Shown here piece after piece: positions 40,740-48,398 of a DNA stretch of 48,398 nucleotides (position 1 is its first letter; every line of letters starts with the position of its first letter). Position numbers and translations under genes: made by a program. The DNA lies in assembly GCA_945787445.1 (NCBI GenBank), contig CALZHT010000019.1, positions 1 to 48,398 of the forward strand. Reading direction: 5' to 3'. The notes beneath the pieces were generated by a model. That model was not told where the DNA came from and made no database searches. It saw only the letters and a list, made by a program, of their open reading frames with translations. The DNA comes from an uncultured Desulfobulbaceae bacterium. Its GTDB lineage: Bacteria; Desulfobacterota; Desulfobulbia; Desulfobulbales; CALZHT01.

Positions 40740-41516
40740 TCATCGCTCGGCTAATTCGCGGCTGTTGAATTGGACCGCTTCCTTGTAAGTTACCCCCGTA
40801 CCGCCGAAAATGTCCAGAGCGCTGCCAATAGTCGCATCCAACCGGTTTCCGGCAAGTTCTTTTACGCGGTACATATCAGCCATGCTTTTCACACCACCGG
40901 CATAGGTAGTAGGGACAGGTGACATTCTGCCAAGCAGTTCAACGAGTTGCTCGTCAATCCCGGCGCATTTTCCTTCCACATCCACAGCATGGATCAAAAA
41001 TTCAGTGCAGAATCGGGCAAAAAAGTGCAATGATTCCTGATTGATTGTGATATCGGTAAACTTTTGCCAGCGATCCGTCACCACATAATACTCACTCCCT
41101 TTTTTCCGGCAACTGAGATCTAGGACAAGGTTTTCTTTGCCCACCATGCTGACAAGCTTCTGCAACCGGTCTTCAAAAACCCGGCCATCCTTGAAAACAT
41201 AGGAAGTAACTATCACCCCACTCGCACCCAGGGACAACCACTCTTTGGCATTATCAGCTGTAATACCACCGCCAACCTGCAGCCCTCCGGGATAGGCCTG
41301 TAACGCTTCAGCCGCTGCCGCATCATTTCCAGGACCAAGCATGATCACATGCCCGCCGGTGAGACTGTCCCTTTTATACATGTGTGCATAAAAAGAAGGC
41401 GGTTGTTCAGAGGCAAAGTTCGTCCGTACCGCATCAACATTCTGATCTGATAATGTTGAACCGACAATCTGCTTTACTTTGCCTTGGTGGAGATCTATGC
41501 AGGGACGAAACTTCAT
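40740..41516 (-). CDS. hisA: Eukaryote-type HisA isomerase
   Basis: A 258-residue TIM-barrel enzyme for the ProFAR to PRFAR step of histidine synthesis. The sequence FRPCIDLHQGKVKQIVGSTL, GGHVIMLGPGNDAAAAEALQAYPGGLQVGGGI, EFLIHAVDVEGKCAGIDEQLV and GSALDIFGG follows the HIS6 protein of fungi and plants much more closely than ordinary bacterial HisA. The catalytic Asp of CIDLH and the second Asp in HAVDVEG are present. No other his gene lies nearby. The Met at 41516 starts exactly at the conserved barrel strand. Confidence 0.92.
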   Translation of the reverse strand: MKFRPCIDLHQGKVKQIVGSTLSDQNVDAVRTNFASEQPPSFYAHMYKRDSLTGGHVIMLGPGNDAAAAEALQAYPGGLQVGGGITADNAKEWLSLGASGVIVTSYVFKDGRVFEDRLQKLVSMVGKENLVLDLSCRKKGSEYYVVTDRWQKFTDITINQESLHFFARFCTEFLIHAVDVEGKCAGIDEQLVELLGRMSPVPTTYAGGVKSMADMYRVKELAGNRLDATIGSALDIFGGTGVTYKEAVQFNSRELAER

Positions 41517-41590
41517 ATTGATATACTGAAATTTAAAATCTGATTACCACTCATTTTCAGCCTTATTCTTCTTTGGTTATAAAATCTCCT

Positions 41591-41657
41591 GCCATTTCGA
41601 CCAAGGGGGAAATCGTATTGCCCAACAAACCGGATTTCTCACATTCGTTCGAAATGA
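41591..41657. repeat. Dispersed gtcatttcga inverted repeat, copy 2
   Basis: Diverged copy of the element at 12256-12323: left arm gccatttcga, right arm tcgaaatgac, with ggatttctca and gttcgttcg-like strings preserved. It lies upstream of hisA. Confidence 0.7.
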
Positions 41658-41796
41658 CAAAAAACAGGATATCAACTCATTATGAACCTACCAAGCAAAA
41701 TTGGCTGAAAATGAGTGGTAAACATAATTTAAAAAAGAATAAATTTTCTCAGGATGAACTTGGGATGGTATCAGATCCAAAGGAAATTTGCATGCC

Positions 41797-41967
41797 CGAA
41801 TTCAGAACTCCTGACCCCATGACGTAATATTGAGGAGATAGAGGGACCCTAGGGGAAATTGCTTGATTCCTGGTTAAGTGCTTAAATTTAAAGGATTTAT
41901 ACCCCTCAAGGGGGCATAAATACCATAACTTTAGGCACTTTAGGCACTTCGAACTTTAGGCACTTTT
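41797..41967. repeat. Dispersed gtgcctaaagtt repeat, copy 3, with ORF remnant
   Basis: On the plus strand it begins with ttcagaactcctgac, then a 3' gene fragment whose frame reads RNIEEIEGP, then TAG. It continues into ttaagtgcttaaa and the inverted repeat with ggcactttaggcacttcg. Copy 2 (21404-21583) has the same order in inverted orientation and keeps the frame open. Copy 1 (6117-6236) shares only the inverted repeat. Confidence 0.8.
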
Positions 41968-42004
41968 TGTAACTCCCTGAAACTCGAATCAGCCCCTTCT
42001 GTAA

Positions 42005-42715
42005 CTATGCCTTTTTTATCATAAGGGTGGAGGGGTCAAGACTAAGCAGCTTGCCAGGCGCAGTACTTCCCGTTGTATCTTTGATGATATCGAGGGCAAT
42101 ACTTTTTTCTTCTGATTCCGGCTTGAGCAGGATGATAGTGTCGAACAGATCGTCAATCTCATGACAAGGGGCTGGCACACCTGCTTCACTTACCCGGTTG
42201 TCCTTACGGTGGCTGACGGCGGAAAACCACATATGGAGATCCATGGTCTCCATCAACTCGCGCAAATCAACCAGGGCCTGGCGGCCAAGGATTTCAAAAT
42301 CAAAGCCGTCGATCACCAGACAATTTGGCCGGAAAATATTCTGATATATCAAATCATTGAGACGTTCTTCCAGTTTAGGCCTGCTGAAGGACGATACATT
42401 GAATGTCATGATCATGCGCTGCGGCATAATTTCATTAAAAACTTCATAGGCATTTTCCAACTGAAAGCTGTTCACCAAATCCTTAAAAATATCTTCATAC
42501 CAGATCTTGGTTTTCGCAAAGCTCTGGCCAATAGTAACATGAAGCACTTTGTTGCCACGCAGCAAACTATCTAAAGCAATTTGGACCAAGACCGCGGTTT
42601 TACCAACGCCGGCGCGTGCCATAAGCAAGCCCATACGCTGCTGTACTCCTCCACCGTTCATATCTGGGTTGAGAAGCCGCAGCGGACTGTTTTTGATCAT
42701 ATCGTCTCTGTTCAT
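42005..42715 (-). CDS. RecA/KaiC-like P-loop ATPase
   Basis: A 236-residue single-domain ATPase. Walker A is ARAGVGKT (33-40) after a short N-terminal segment. Walker B is NCLVIDGFDFEIL, and HMWFSAVSHR lies where the sensor Ser/Thr strand of RecA-like enzymes is expected. It lacks the second domain of KaiC and the DNA-binding loops of RecA. I cannot assign a biological role; related single-domain RecA-superfamily ATPases serve in signalling or motility control. It has a good ribosome site (gagggtg) and stands between hisA and fusA. Confidence 0.8.
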   Translation of the reverse strand: MNRDDMIKNSPLRLLNPDMNGGGVQQRMGLLMARAGVGKTAVLVQIALDSLLRGNKVLHVTIGQSFAKTKIWYEDIFKDLVNSFQLENAYEVFNEIMPQRMIMTFNVSSFSRPKLEERLNDLIYQNIFRPNCLVIDGFDFEILGRQALVDLRELMETMDLHMWFSAVSHRKDNRVSEAGVPAPCHEIDDLFDTIILLKPESEEKSIALDIIKDTTGSTAPGKLLSLDPSTLMIKKA

Positions 42716-42870
42716 TGTTTCACCCTCAATAATGACAATCCCCTAAAAAGTCGGGAAAGCGGTTAACGTGCCATGCAATTTCAACTAGTTACAACGTAAC
42801 ACATTGATGGAATCGTAATTTTTACGATTTCATCAATAATGTAAATTCGGCTCCATCCCCAAGACACCGA

Positions 42871-44952
42871 TTAGTTCTTCTGCTTCTTTTGCTGCGCTTC
42901 CTTGATCAACTCTTCAGCTACGTTTTTCGGAACATGCTTATACGATGAAAACTCCATGGTGAACTCAGCTTTTCCCTGGGTCAAAGAGCGCAACACCGTC
43001 GAATATCCAAACATTTCGGACAGCGGCACCTCGGCTTCCACCACAGTATACTCGCCTTCCTCAAAAGTACCGATAATTATGCCACGGCGTTGATTCAAGC
43101 TTCCCATGACACCGCCCTGGAACTCAGACGGCCCTTCAACAGCAACCTTCATAATGGGTTCCATAAGCACAGGTTTTGCTTTGCTGAATCCTTCTTTAAA
43201 AGCGCCAACCGCCGCCTGGCGGAATGCTATATCAGATGAATCCACGGAATGGGAGGAGCCGTCGTTAATTACCACCCTGACCCCGGTTACGACAAAACCA
43301 GCCAGGGCTCCTTTTGCAAGGCTCTTTTTGAAGCCTTTATCACAGGAGGGGATATACTCACGGGGGATAACACCGCCAACGATCTTGTCAACAAACTCGT
43401 AGTCACCTTCTTCCAACGGCTCCATATATCCAGCGACCCTGCCGAACTGGCCGGCACCGCCGGATTGTTTTTTATGGGTGTAATTGAAATCGGCCTGCTG
43501 AGTTATTGTTTCCCGATAGGCAACCTGCGGCGGACCTATTTCCACGTCTGCGTTGTATTCCCGCTTCATCCGCTCTATATAGACCTCAAGGTGCAATTCG
43601 CCCATGCCGGAAATAATGGTTTCGTTGGTTTCTTCATCAACAAATGTTCTGAAGGTCGGGTCCTCTTTGGTAAAACGATTGAGCGCCTTGGACATGTTCA
43701 CCTGCGCTTTATTGTCCGCAGGGATAATGGCAAGAGATATAACCGATGCAGGAACATGCATGGAACTCATGGAATAATTGATTTCACTGGCGGTAAAGGT
43801 GTCACCTGACGCACAATCTACCCCGAAAAGCGCGACAATATCACCGGCGCCTGATTCTTCAATTTCTTCCATCTCATCGGCGTGCATCCGCACCAAACGG
43901 CCGACTTTCACTTTCTTGCCGGTGCGGTTGTTGACCAGGGTGTCGCCTTTCTTCATAGTGCCCTGATAGACTCGAATATAGGTCAACTGGCCATATCGCC
44001 CGTCTTCCAGTTTGAATGCCAGGCAGACAAGCGGCTCATTGTAATCCGACTTCAGCGAAACTTCCTGTTCATTGTTGTCCAGATCAAGGGCGATATTATT
44101 AATATCGCTCGGAGTTGGAAGATAGGAGTTCACCGCATCGAGCAAGGGCTGCACCCCTTTATTTTTATAGGCGGAACCGACAAACACCGGGGTAAGCTCC
44201 AGACTGGTTGTTCCCTTCCGTACTGCATCGCTGATCATCTCCGGGGTAGGTGTGCCTTCAAGGGCAGCTTCCATGAGATCGTCGGAAAACATGGAGGCCG
44301 CATCAAGCAGTTCTTCCCGTTTTGTATTTGCTTCGTCAACCAATTCGGCTGGGATTTCATCTTCTCTGATAATTTCACCGTTTTCACCTTCAAAATACAG
44401 GGCTTTCATGGTGACAAGATCAACGATACCCTTCAGGTTTCCCTCAAGCCCGATGGGCAGCTGCAATGATACAGCGTTGAGACCCAATTTATCACGGAGC
44501 TGCTGGGTCACGCGCTCCGGATTGGCGCCGGTACGGTCGCACTTGTTGATAAAGGCAATGCGCGGAACTTTGTAGCGCCCCATCTGCCGGTTCACGGTGA
44601 TACTCTGCGATTGCACCCCGCCGACCGAGCAGAGAATAAGCACTGCGCCGTCCAGCACCCGCAGCGCTCGTTCTACTTCTATGGTGAAGTCAACATGACC
44701 AGGTGTATCGATAATGTTGATCTCGTGATTTTTCCAGGAACAATAGGTGGCGGCAGACTGGATGGTGATTCCACGCTCTTTTTCAAGCTCCATGGAGTCC
44801 ATCTTGGCGCCAACTCCGTCTTTTCCCCTGACCTCGTGAATGGCATGAATTCGCTGGGTATAGAACAAAATACGTTCGGTTAACGTGGTCTTCCCCGAGT
44901 CAATATGTGCGCTGATCCCGATATTGCGAACTCTTTCCAGATTCTTCTTCAT
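42871..44952 (-). CDS. fusA: Elongation factor G, spd/mitochondrial-like type
   Basis: A 693-residue translation GTPase. G1 is AHIDSGKT (15-22), where most bacterial EF-G have AHIDAGKT; switch II is [10 protein letters not shown]4 is INKCDR. Segments [25 protein letters not shown] and [15 protein letters not shown] continue through domains II-V to a lysine-rich C-terminus. The [16 protein letters not shown] and CASGDTF strings are those of mitochondrial EF-G1 and its spirochete/planctomycete/delta relatives, which act in translocation. Such genomes often carry a second EF-G. The frame is open 69 nt further upstream, but [14 protein letters not shown] is the conserved start. Confidence 0.95.
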   Translation of the reverse strand: MKKNLERVRNIGISAHIDSGKTTLTERILFYTQRIHAIHEVRGKDGVGAKMDSMELEKERGITIQSAATYCSWKNHEINIIDTPGHVDFTIEVERALRVLDGAVLILCSVGGVQSQSITVNRQMGRYKVPRIAFINKCDRTGANPERVTQQLRDKLGLNAVSLQLPIGLEGNLKGIVDLVTMKALYFEGENGEIIREDEIPAELVDEANTKREELLDAASMFSDDLMEAALEGTPTPEMISDAVRKGTTSLELTPVFVGSAYKNKGVQPLLDAVNSYLPTPSDINNIALDLDNNEQEVSLKSDYNEPLVCLAFKLEDGRYGQLTYIRVYQGTMKKGDTLVNNRTGKKVKVGRLVRMHADEMEEIEESGAGDIVALFGVDCASGDTFTASEINYSMSSMHVPASVISLAIIPADNKAQVNMSKALNRFTKEDPTFRTFVDEETNETIISGMGELHLEVYIERMKREYNADVEIGPPQVAYRETITQQADFNYTHKKQSGGAGQFGRVAGYMEPLEEGDYEFVDKIVGGVIPREYIPSCDKGFKKSLAKGALAGFVVTGVRVVINDGSSHSVDSSDIAFRQAAVGAFKEGFSKAKPVLMEPIMKVAVEGPSEFQGGVMGSLNQRRGIIIGTFEEGEYTVVEAEVPLSEMFGYSTVLRSLTQGKAEFTMEFSSYKHVPKNVAEELIKEAQQKKQKN

Positions 44953-45121
44953 GATTGTAACCTCAACCGTAATAATACTTATAAATACACGGTTTCTAAA
45001 AAAATATCCGAATAGGTACAAGAAACTACAAGTAAAAAATGCCGACCTGTCACTTGCCAGGGTCCGGCATCCCCAAAGAACTGTAGGATAAATGGTCCTA
45101 CTTTATGTGTCCAATGCAAAT

Positions 45122-45147
45122 GAAAAGGACGGCCTTGCAGGCCGCCC
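45122..45147 (-). terminator. Intrinsic terminator after the nucleotide-binding-like gene
   Basis: On the minus strand gggcggcct pairs with aggccgtcc around gca and is followed by ttttc. It lies about 90 nt past the stop of the gene at 45238-45792, which is transcribed toward it, and upstream of fusA. Confidence 0.7.
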
Positions 45148-45237
45148 GAGTAAAAACTAAAAACAGGTTTTTTTACCCTTGGGAGCGAATATTGTCAAGC
45201 AAAAACTGGGTGAGGTGCACACCCTAACAGAGGCAGG

Positions 45238-45792
45238 TCACTGGGAACCAAAAGAATCTACAAAAAGTTTTTCAACGGCCTTTTTCCCTTCCTCGGTGAG
45301 GTTCCTGGTCCCGGAACCGACAAAGGTTTCGTGCATAATTTGGGGGGAATCCTCTTTCCATGCCCCGTTCTGCCAGCTAAACCACTGGTTTTTGTTCTGA
45401 TCAAACACGCTTAACGGCCGGTTAAAAAGTTTTGCCAATTCCACTGCCCAGCCGGTGCCGCCCTTCACAGAGTTGTCTTCAAGGATATACCCCACGGCAA
45501 ATACCTGATGACCATTGTTCACCATATGAAAAATGGTCTGGAGGACCTTGCGGATCTTTTCGGCATCATAGTACTTTCTGCCCATCATCTTGGAGGCCAG
45601 TTCCATACTGATATCGCCACGTTGCAGATCATCGTCCGAAAGCTCATTTACATTCTTCTGCCGAGCGATCTGCTGGCCGGAAAAAGTAAAGTTAACTTCC
45701 GTAACCCCCCATTTTTCGGCAGCCTCACCAAACGCACTTTCAGCTCCCTGATGGCCGCCGCCATAATATATGCATTGCCCGCTTTGCAACAT
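45238..45792 (-). CDS. Unassigned protein with LOG/SLOG-like start
   Basis: About 184 residues. The N-terminal segment CIYYGGGHQGAESAFGEAAEKWGV resembles the nucleotide-binding start of SLOG/LOG/DprA-type Rossmann folds (a GG-rich loop followed by a helix with GAE..FGEAA). A central strand FAVGYILEDNSVKGGTGWAVELAKLFNRPLSVFD fits the second half of such a fold. The C-terminus VGSGTRNLTEEGKKAVEKLF is well ordered and looks conserved. SLOG membership is inference from the pattern. The ATG at 45792 has a good ribosome site (agaggtg); an earlier GTG lies 9 nt upstream. It is a single gene with its own terminator. Confidence 0.75.
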   Translation of the reverse strand: MLQSGQCIYYGGGHQGAESAFGEAAEKWGVTEVNFTFSGQQIARQKNVNELSDDDLQRGDISMELASKMMGRKYYDAEKIRKVLQTIFHMVNNGHQVFAVGYILEDNSVKGGTGWAVELAKLFNRPLSVFDQNKNQWFSWQNGAWKEDSPQIMHETFVGSGTRNLTEEGKKAVEKLFVDSFGSQ

Positions 45793-46298
45793 AAACACCA
45801 CCTCTTAATTCTGCTTCCCTTTGGGGAAATTAGCACAGGCGAGAAGAATTTACCGGAAATTATGGTTAATCCCGTGCCTGTCGCATTGGTCAAACGTTAA
45901 AATAACCCACATGGTCTGCTCACATGGAAATTTAAGGCCGGCTATGAAATGACACAGCACCGACGCCCCTCAACATCACAATGATGCTGAATCCTATAAA
46001 AAATGACAAGCTGTGAATTGTTTTCCACGGCTGCAGCCAAAACCATGATGAAAAAAATCAGGGCTTATAACAAATTTTTTTAACCATGGCAACTAAAACT
46101 TGATACACCGATTACCCAGGACAACCCACCAAGCCACTTTATAATACAAACTAATTATTTTGAAGCTTTATAGCGACGAAGTCGCGTTTAACACAAAATT
46201 GCTGTAGTTCGCAATTTTGTGTAGACCCTGAGTTAGAATATAGATAGAGGGAGGGCTTAGAAGTGGTGGTTGATATCTTTTCTTTAAAAAAACTCCTG
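45793..46298. other. Gene-free gap with dispersed hairpin
   Basis: About 500 nt with no convincing gene. It contains the hairpin repeat at 46190-46222 and otherwise AT-rich sequence. The gap carries the promoter for the leftward gene at 45792 and the tail of the TPP-enzyme transcript. Confidence 0.5.
46190..46222. repeat. Dispersed aacacaaaattg hairpin, copy 2
   Basis: The arms aacacaaaattg and caattttgtgt enclose ctgtagttcg. It matches 30684-30717 at most positions, including the loop. Here it lies 77 nt from the 3' end of the TPP-enzyme gene. Confidence 0.75.
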
Positions 46299-48065
46299 CT
46301 AGGCGGCAAAATGCTTATCCACTGTCTTGATGCGGCTATGAATAGGCGGTACTACTTCTTCATCTATCCAAACATCCAGCACGGTAGGCTGGCCGGTGGC
46401 CATTATGTCTTGTATAAGTTCATCGGTGATTTCATTCTCCTTTTCAATACGGATTCCTCTGGCCCCGAGACCTTCGGCCACCTTGGCAAAATTCACCCGG
46501 CGGTATTGTGAGGGGATGCCTTCAGGAATGGGCTGTTTGAAAAGCTTCCTGCCGTGATAAACCATGCCGAGCATGGCATTGTTAAAGATGATCCATACCA
46601 CCGGAATATTATAATTCACAGCCGTGGCCACCTCAAAACCATTCATGAGAAAACTTCCATCCCCCACAAGGGCAACTATGGGGCGATCGGCAAAGGCCAG
46701 TTTTGCGCCTATAGGGGCGGCAACCGCATACGCCATGGATCCGAAACCGAGAGAAACATAGAACGAATAAGGCCTGTCAATAATCATGTGGCGGATGGCC
46801 CAGGCCATACTCGTACCTATATCTGCAAAAAAGATGGCATTATCCGGGAAACCTTTCTGGATATCTTCAACCAGTTTTTGCGGATGATAAAGTCCTGAAA
46901 AAGTCTTGGCTGAAGGGGTCACAGGATGCTTCTCCTTGAGTTTTGCGACCGAGGGAATCTCTCTATTTTCCAGGGCTTTTTTTTGATCACTGTTCCTTAT
47001 CAACTGTCTTCTGACAGCAAAATAGATTTCACGCAGCACAGTCCGCCCGTCACCAACTAATCCCATGTTTACAGGATAGTTCTTACCGATTTCTTCGGCA
47101 TCCACATCAATCTGAATGAGATCCTTTGATGGTCGTAATCTCTCATCCCATCCTCCGGTCATCATTTCATTAAAACTGGTGCCCACGGCTAGAAGGACAT
47201 CCACTTCCCCCTCAAGGATATATTCCCGGGCCACTGATGATCCCGCGAAACCAAGTACTCCCAGAGAGAGCTCATGCGACTCGGGAAATACCCCTTTACC
47301 TTTTGGCGAAGTAGCAACCGGTATTTTTAGAAATTGGGCCAACTCCAAAAGCTCCTTGGCTCCCCGTGAGAGAACAACACCCCACCCCGCTATAATAGCA
47401 GGCCTTTTGGCGCGCAGCAGGATTTCCGAAGCCTTCTTTACACTGGCGCGGTCAAAAAGCCTGGTCTTGGATTTAACCACCCAGGGATTAGACCTTCCTG
47501 CTTGCCGCTTCATCACATCAGAAGGCAGGCTGAGATGCACGGGTCCTTTTCTGCCGGAAAAAGCCAGCTTAAATGCCTTTTCAAACATGGCCGCGGTTCG
47601 CTTCTCATTGATCATCATGCCGCTGTATTTGGTAAAATGTCGAAAAATGGAGGTGATGTTTACTCCTTCCTCCCCCGACTCCTGGATTGCCCCTTTACCA
47701 AATACCGATGTTGCCACCTGCCCCGTGAGAGCTAAAACCGGGATGGAATCCGCATATGAACTTACCAGGCCGGTAATCAGATTGGTCGCCCCGGGACCGG
47801 CTGTTGAGCAGCACACACCGAGTCTTCCCGAAACCCTGGCATAGCCGTCTGCAATAAAAGCGGCACCCTCTTCATGCTTGGTCACGATAGGATTTATCTT
47901 TTTGCTATTGTAAATTGCTGTATTGAGATCCTCAATCGCCCCTCCAGGTACGCCAAAAATGTATTCCACCCCGGCCTGCTCCAACAGCTGAACCAGCAGC
48001 TCGGCCGTTGTCAATCCTTTGTCCTCTATCGGTATGGAGACCGATTTTTTAACTCCCACATCCAT
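46299..48065 (-). CDS. Acetolactate-synthase-like TPP enzyme
   Basis: About 588 residues with the three-domain TPP-enzyme layout. The N-terminal domain carries VEYIFGVPGGAIEDLN and the catalytic Glu in THEEGAAFIADGYAR. The middle FAD/ADP-type domain includes RPAIIAGWGVVLSRGAKELL. The C-terminal domain has the TPP motif GDGSFLMNGFEVATAVNYNIPVVWIIFNN. The GGWDERLRP segment differs from biosynthetic IlvB (RFDDR), and no ilvN/ilvH follows, so catabolic acetolactate synthase, sulfopyruvate-type or another 2-oxo acid decarboxylase are alternatives. Ribosome site ggagg lies 8 nt before the ATG at 48065; a GTG 6 nt upstream is too close to it. Confidence 0.88.
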   Translation of the reverse strand: MDVGVKKSVSIPIEDKGLTTAELLVQLLEQAGVEYIFGVPGGAIEDLNTAIYNSKKINPIVTKHEEGAAFIADGYARVSGRLGVCCSTAGPGATNLITGLVSSYADSIPVLALTGQVATSVFGKGAIQESGEEGVNITSIFRHFTKYSGMMINEKRTAAMFEKAFKLAFSGRKGPVHLSLPSDVMKRQAGRSNPWVVKSKTRLFDRASVKKASEILLRAKRPAIIAGWGVVLSRGAKELLELAQFLKIPVATSPKGKGVFPESHELSLGVLGFAGSSVAREYILEGEVDVLLAVGTSFNEMMTGGWDERLRPSKDLIQIDVDAEEIGKNYPVNMGLVGDGRTVLREIYFAVRRQLIRNSDQKKALENREIPSVAKLKEKHPVTPSAKTFSGLYHPQKLVEDIQKGFPDNAIFFADIGTSMAWAIRHMIIDRPYSFYVSLGFGSMAYAVAAPIGAKLAFADRPIVALVGDGSFLMNGFEVATAVNYNIPVVWIIFNNAMLGMVYHGRKLFKQPIPEGIPSQYRRVNFAKVAEGLGARGIRIEKENEITDELIQDIMATGQPTVLDVWIDEEVVPPIHSRIKTVDKHFAA

Positions 48066-48398
48066 CTTCACTTCCTCCGATCATCTCTCTTAACATTTGT
48101 CTGCCCATTTGTATAAATTTATTTATAATTTTTTTATCAAAACAATGTTCAATAATGCAAATTCCATGCCCGATAAGTTAATATTTTTTGTTATTTTATT
48201 TTAGGCAGTTAAGGATAACTAGGAATAATAACTACTTGGAAAGCAGTAAACATTCCGGAAATGCGAATAATTGTGAAAATTTTTTCCAATAATCCGGAAA
48301 TTTCATGCTGTTACATATATTGAATTCAAGGCGAATTACACAGGAAAAAATATCGGGAAAGGTTTGAGGGAGTTTTTTGACAGCAATAAACACTGCAT
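48066..48398. other. AT-rich right edge upstream of the TPP-enzyme gene
   Basis: No gene is seen. The palindrome ttccggaa occurs near 48254-48261 and the related tccggaaa near 48293-48300, roughly 40 nt apart, and may be paired sites. The promoter of the TPP-enzyme gene should lie here. Confidence 0.45.

Overview
This 48.4 kb stretch looks like chromosome from an anaerobic deltaproteobacterium (Desulfobacterota, perhaps Desulfobulbales-like). The evidence is a selenocysteine formate dehydrogenase, a dedicated tungstate uptake system, a NikMNQO-type nickel transporter with a tandem GTGTTAC operator, and an EF-G of the spirochete/planctomycete/delta class. The organism call is inference from gene content only.

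Region 1 (1-3755) is an AT-rich accessory stretch of small exported proteins on the minus strand, separated by long gaps rich in hairpins and repeats. It holds a c-di-GMP-I (GEMM) riboswitch with an overlapping terminator ahead of a secreted protein gene. Region 2 (3756-12049, minus) is a tungsten and pterin-cofactor locus: tupABC, a short moaA, a moeA fused to a periplasmic-binding-protein domain, a second moeA broken by an internal deletion, fdhD, and two small genes. Region 3 (12429-19185, minus) encodes a Tat-exported formate dehydrogenase (Sec-containing catalytic subunit, four-cluster Fe-S subunit, NrfD/HybB-type membrane subunit). It is followed by a DsbA-like thiol oxidoreductase whose CxxC motif reads U-P-H-C through an in-frame TGA with its own SECIS-like hairpin, and then by an overlapping di-heme cytochrome c peroxidase gene. 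A divergent ccdA (19791) could supply periplasmic reducing power.

Region 4 (20751-26660) is mixed housekeeping: cobalamin adenosyltransferase, flavodoxin-like protein, phosphoesterase, protoporphyrinogen oxidase, a small Cys-rich protein and dnaA. Region 5 (27179-29920) is the nickel/cobalt ECF operon nikMN-Q-O with promoter and NikR-like operator. Region 6 (30148-40529, plus) is a heavy-metal efflux operon (small exported protein, CzcC, His-rich CzcB, CzcA), a PII-like protein, a porin-like protein and a Deg9-like serine protease, with a mosaic gene scar between PII and porin. Region 7 (40740-48065, minus) has a eukaryote-type HisA, a RecA/KaiC-like ATPase, EF-G, a putative nucleotide-binding protein and an acetolactate-synthase-like TPP enzyme.

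Several dispersed inverted-repeat families occupy the gaps between genes. No tRNA, rRNA, CRISPR array or complete insertion sequence was seen. The strongest candidates for something new are the Sec-containing DsbA-like protein coupled to a formate dehydrogenase and a cytochrome c peroxidase, and the riboswitch-controlled secreted protein in the left accessory region.
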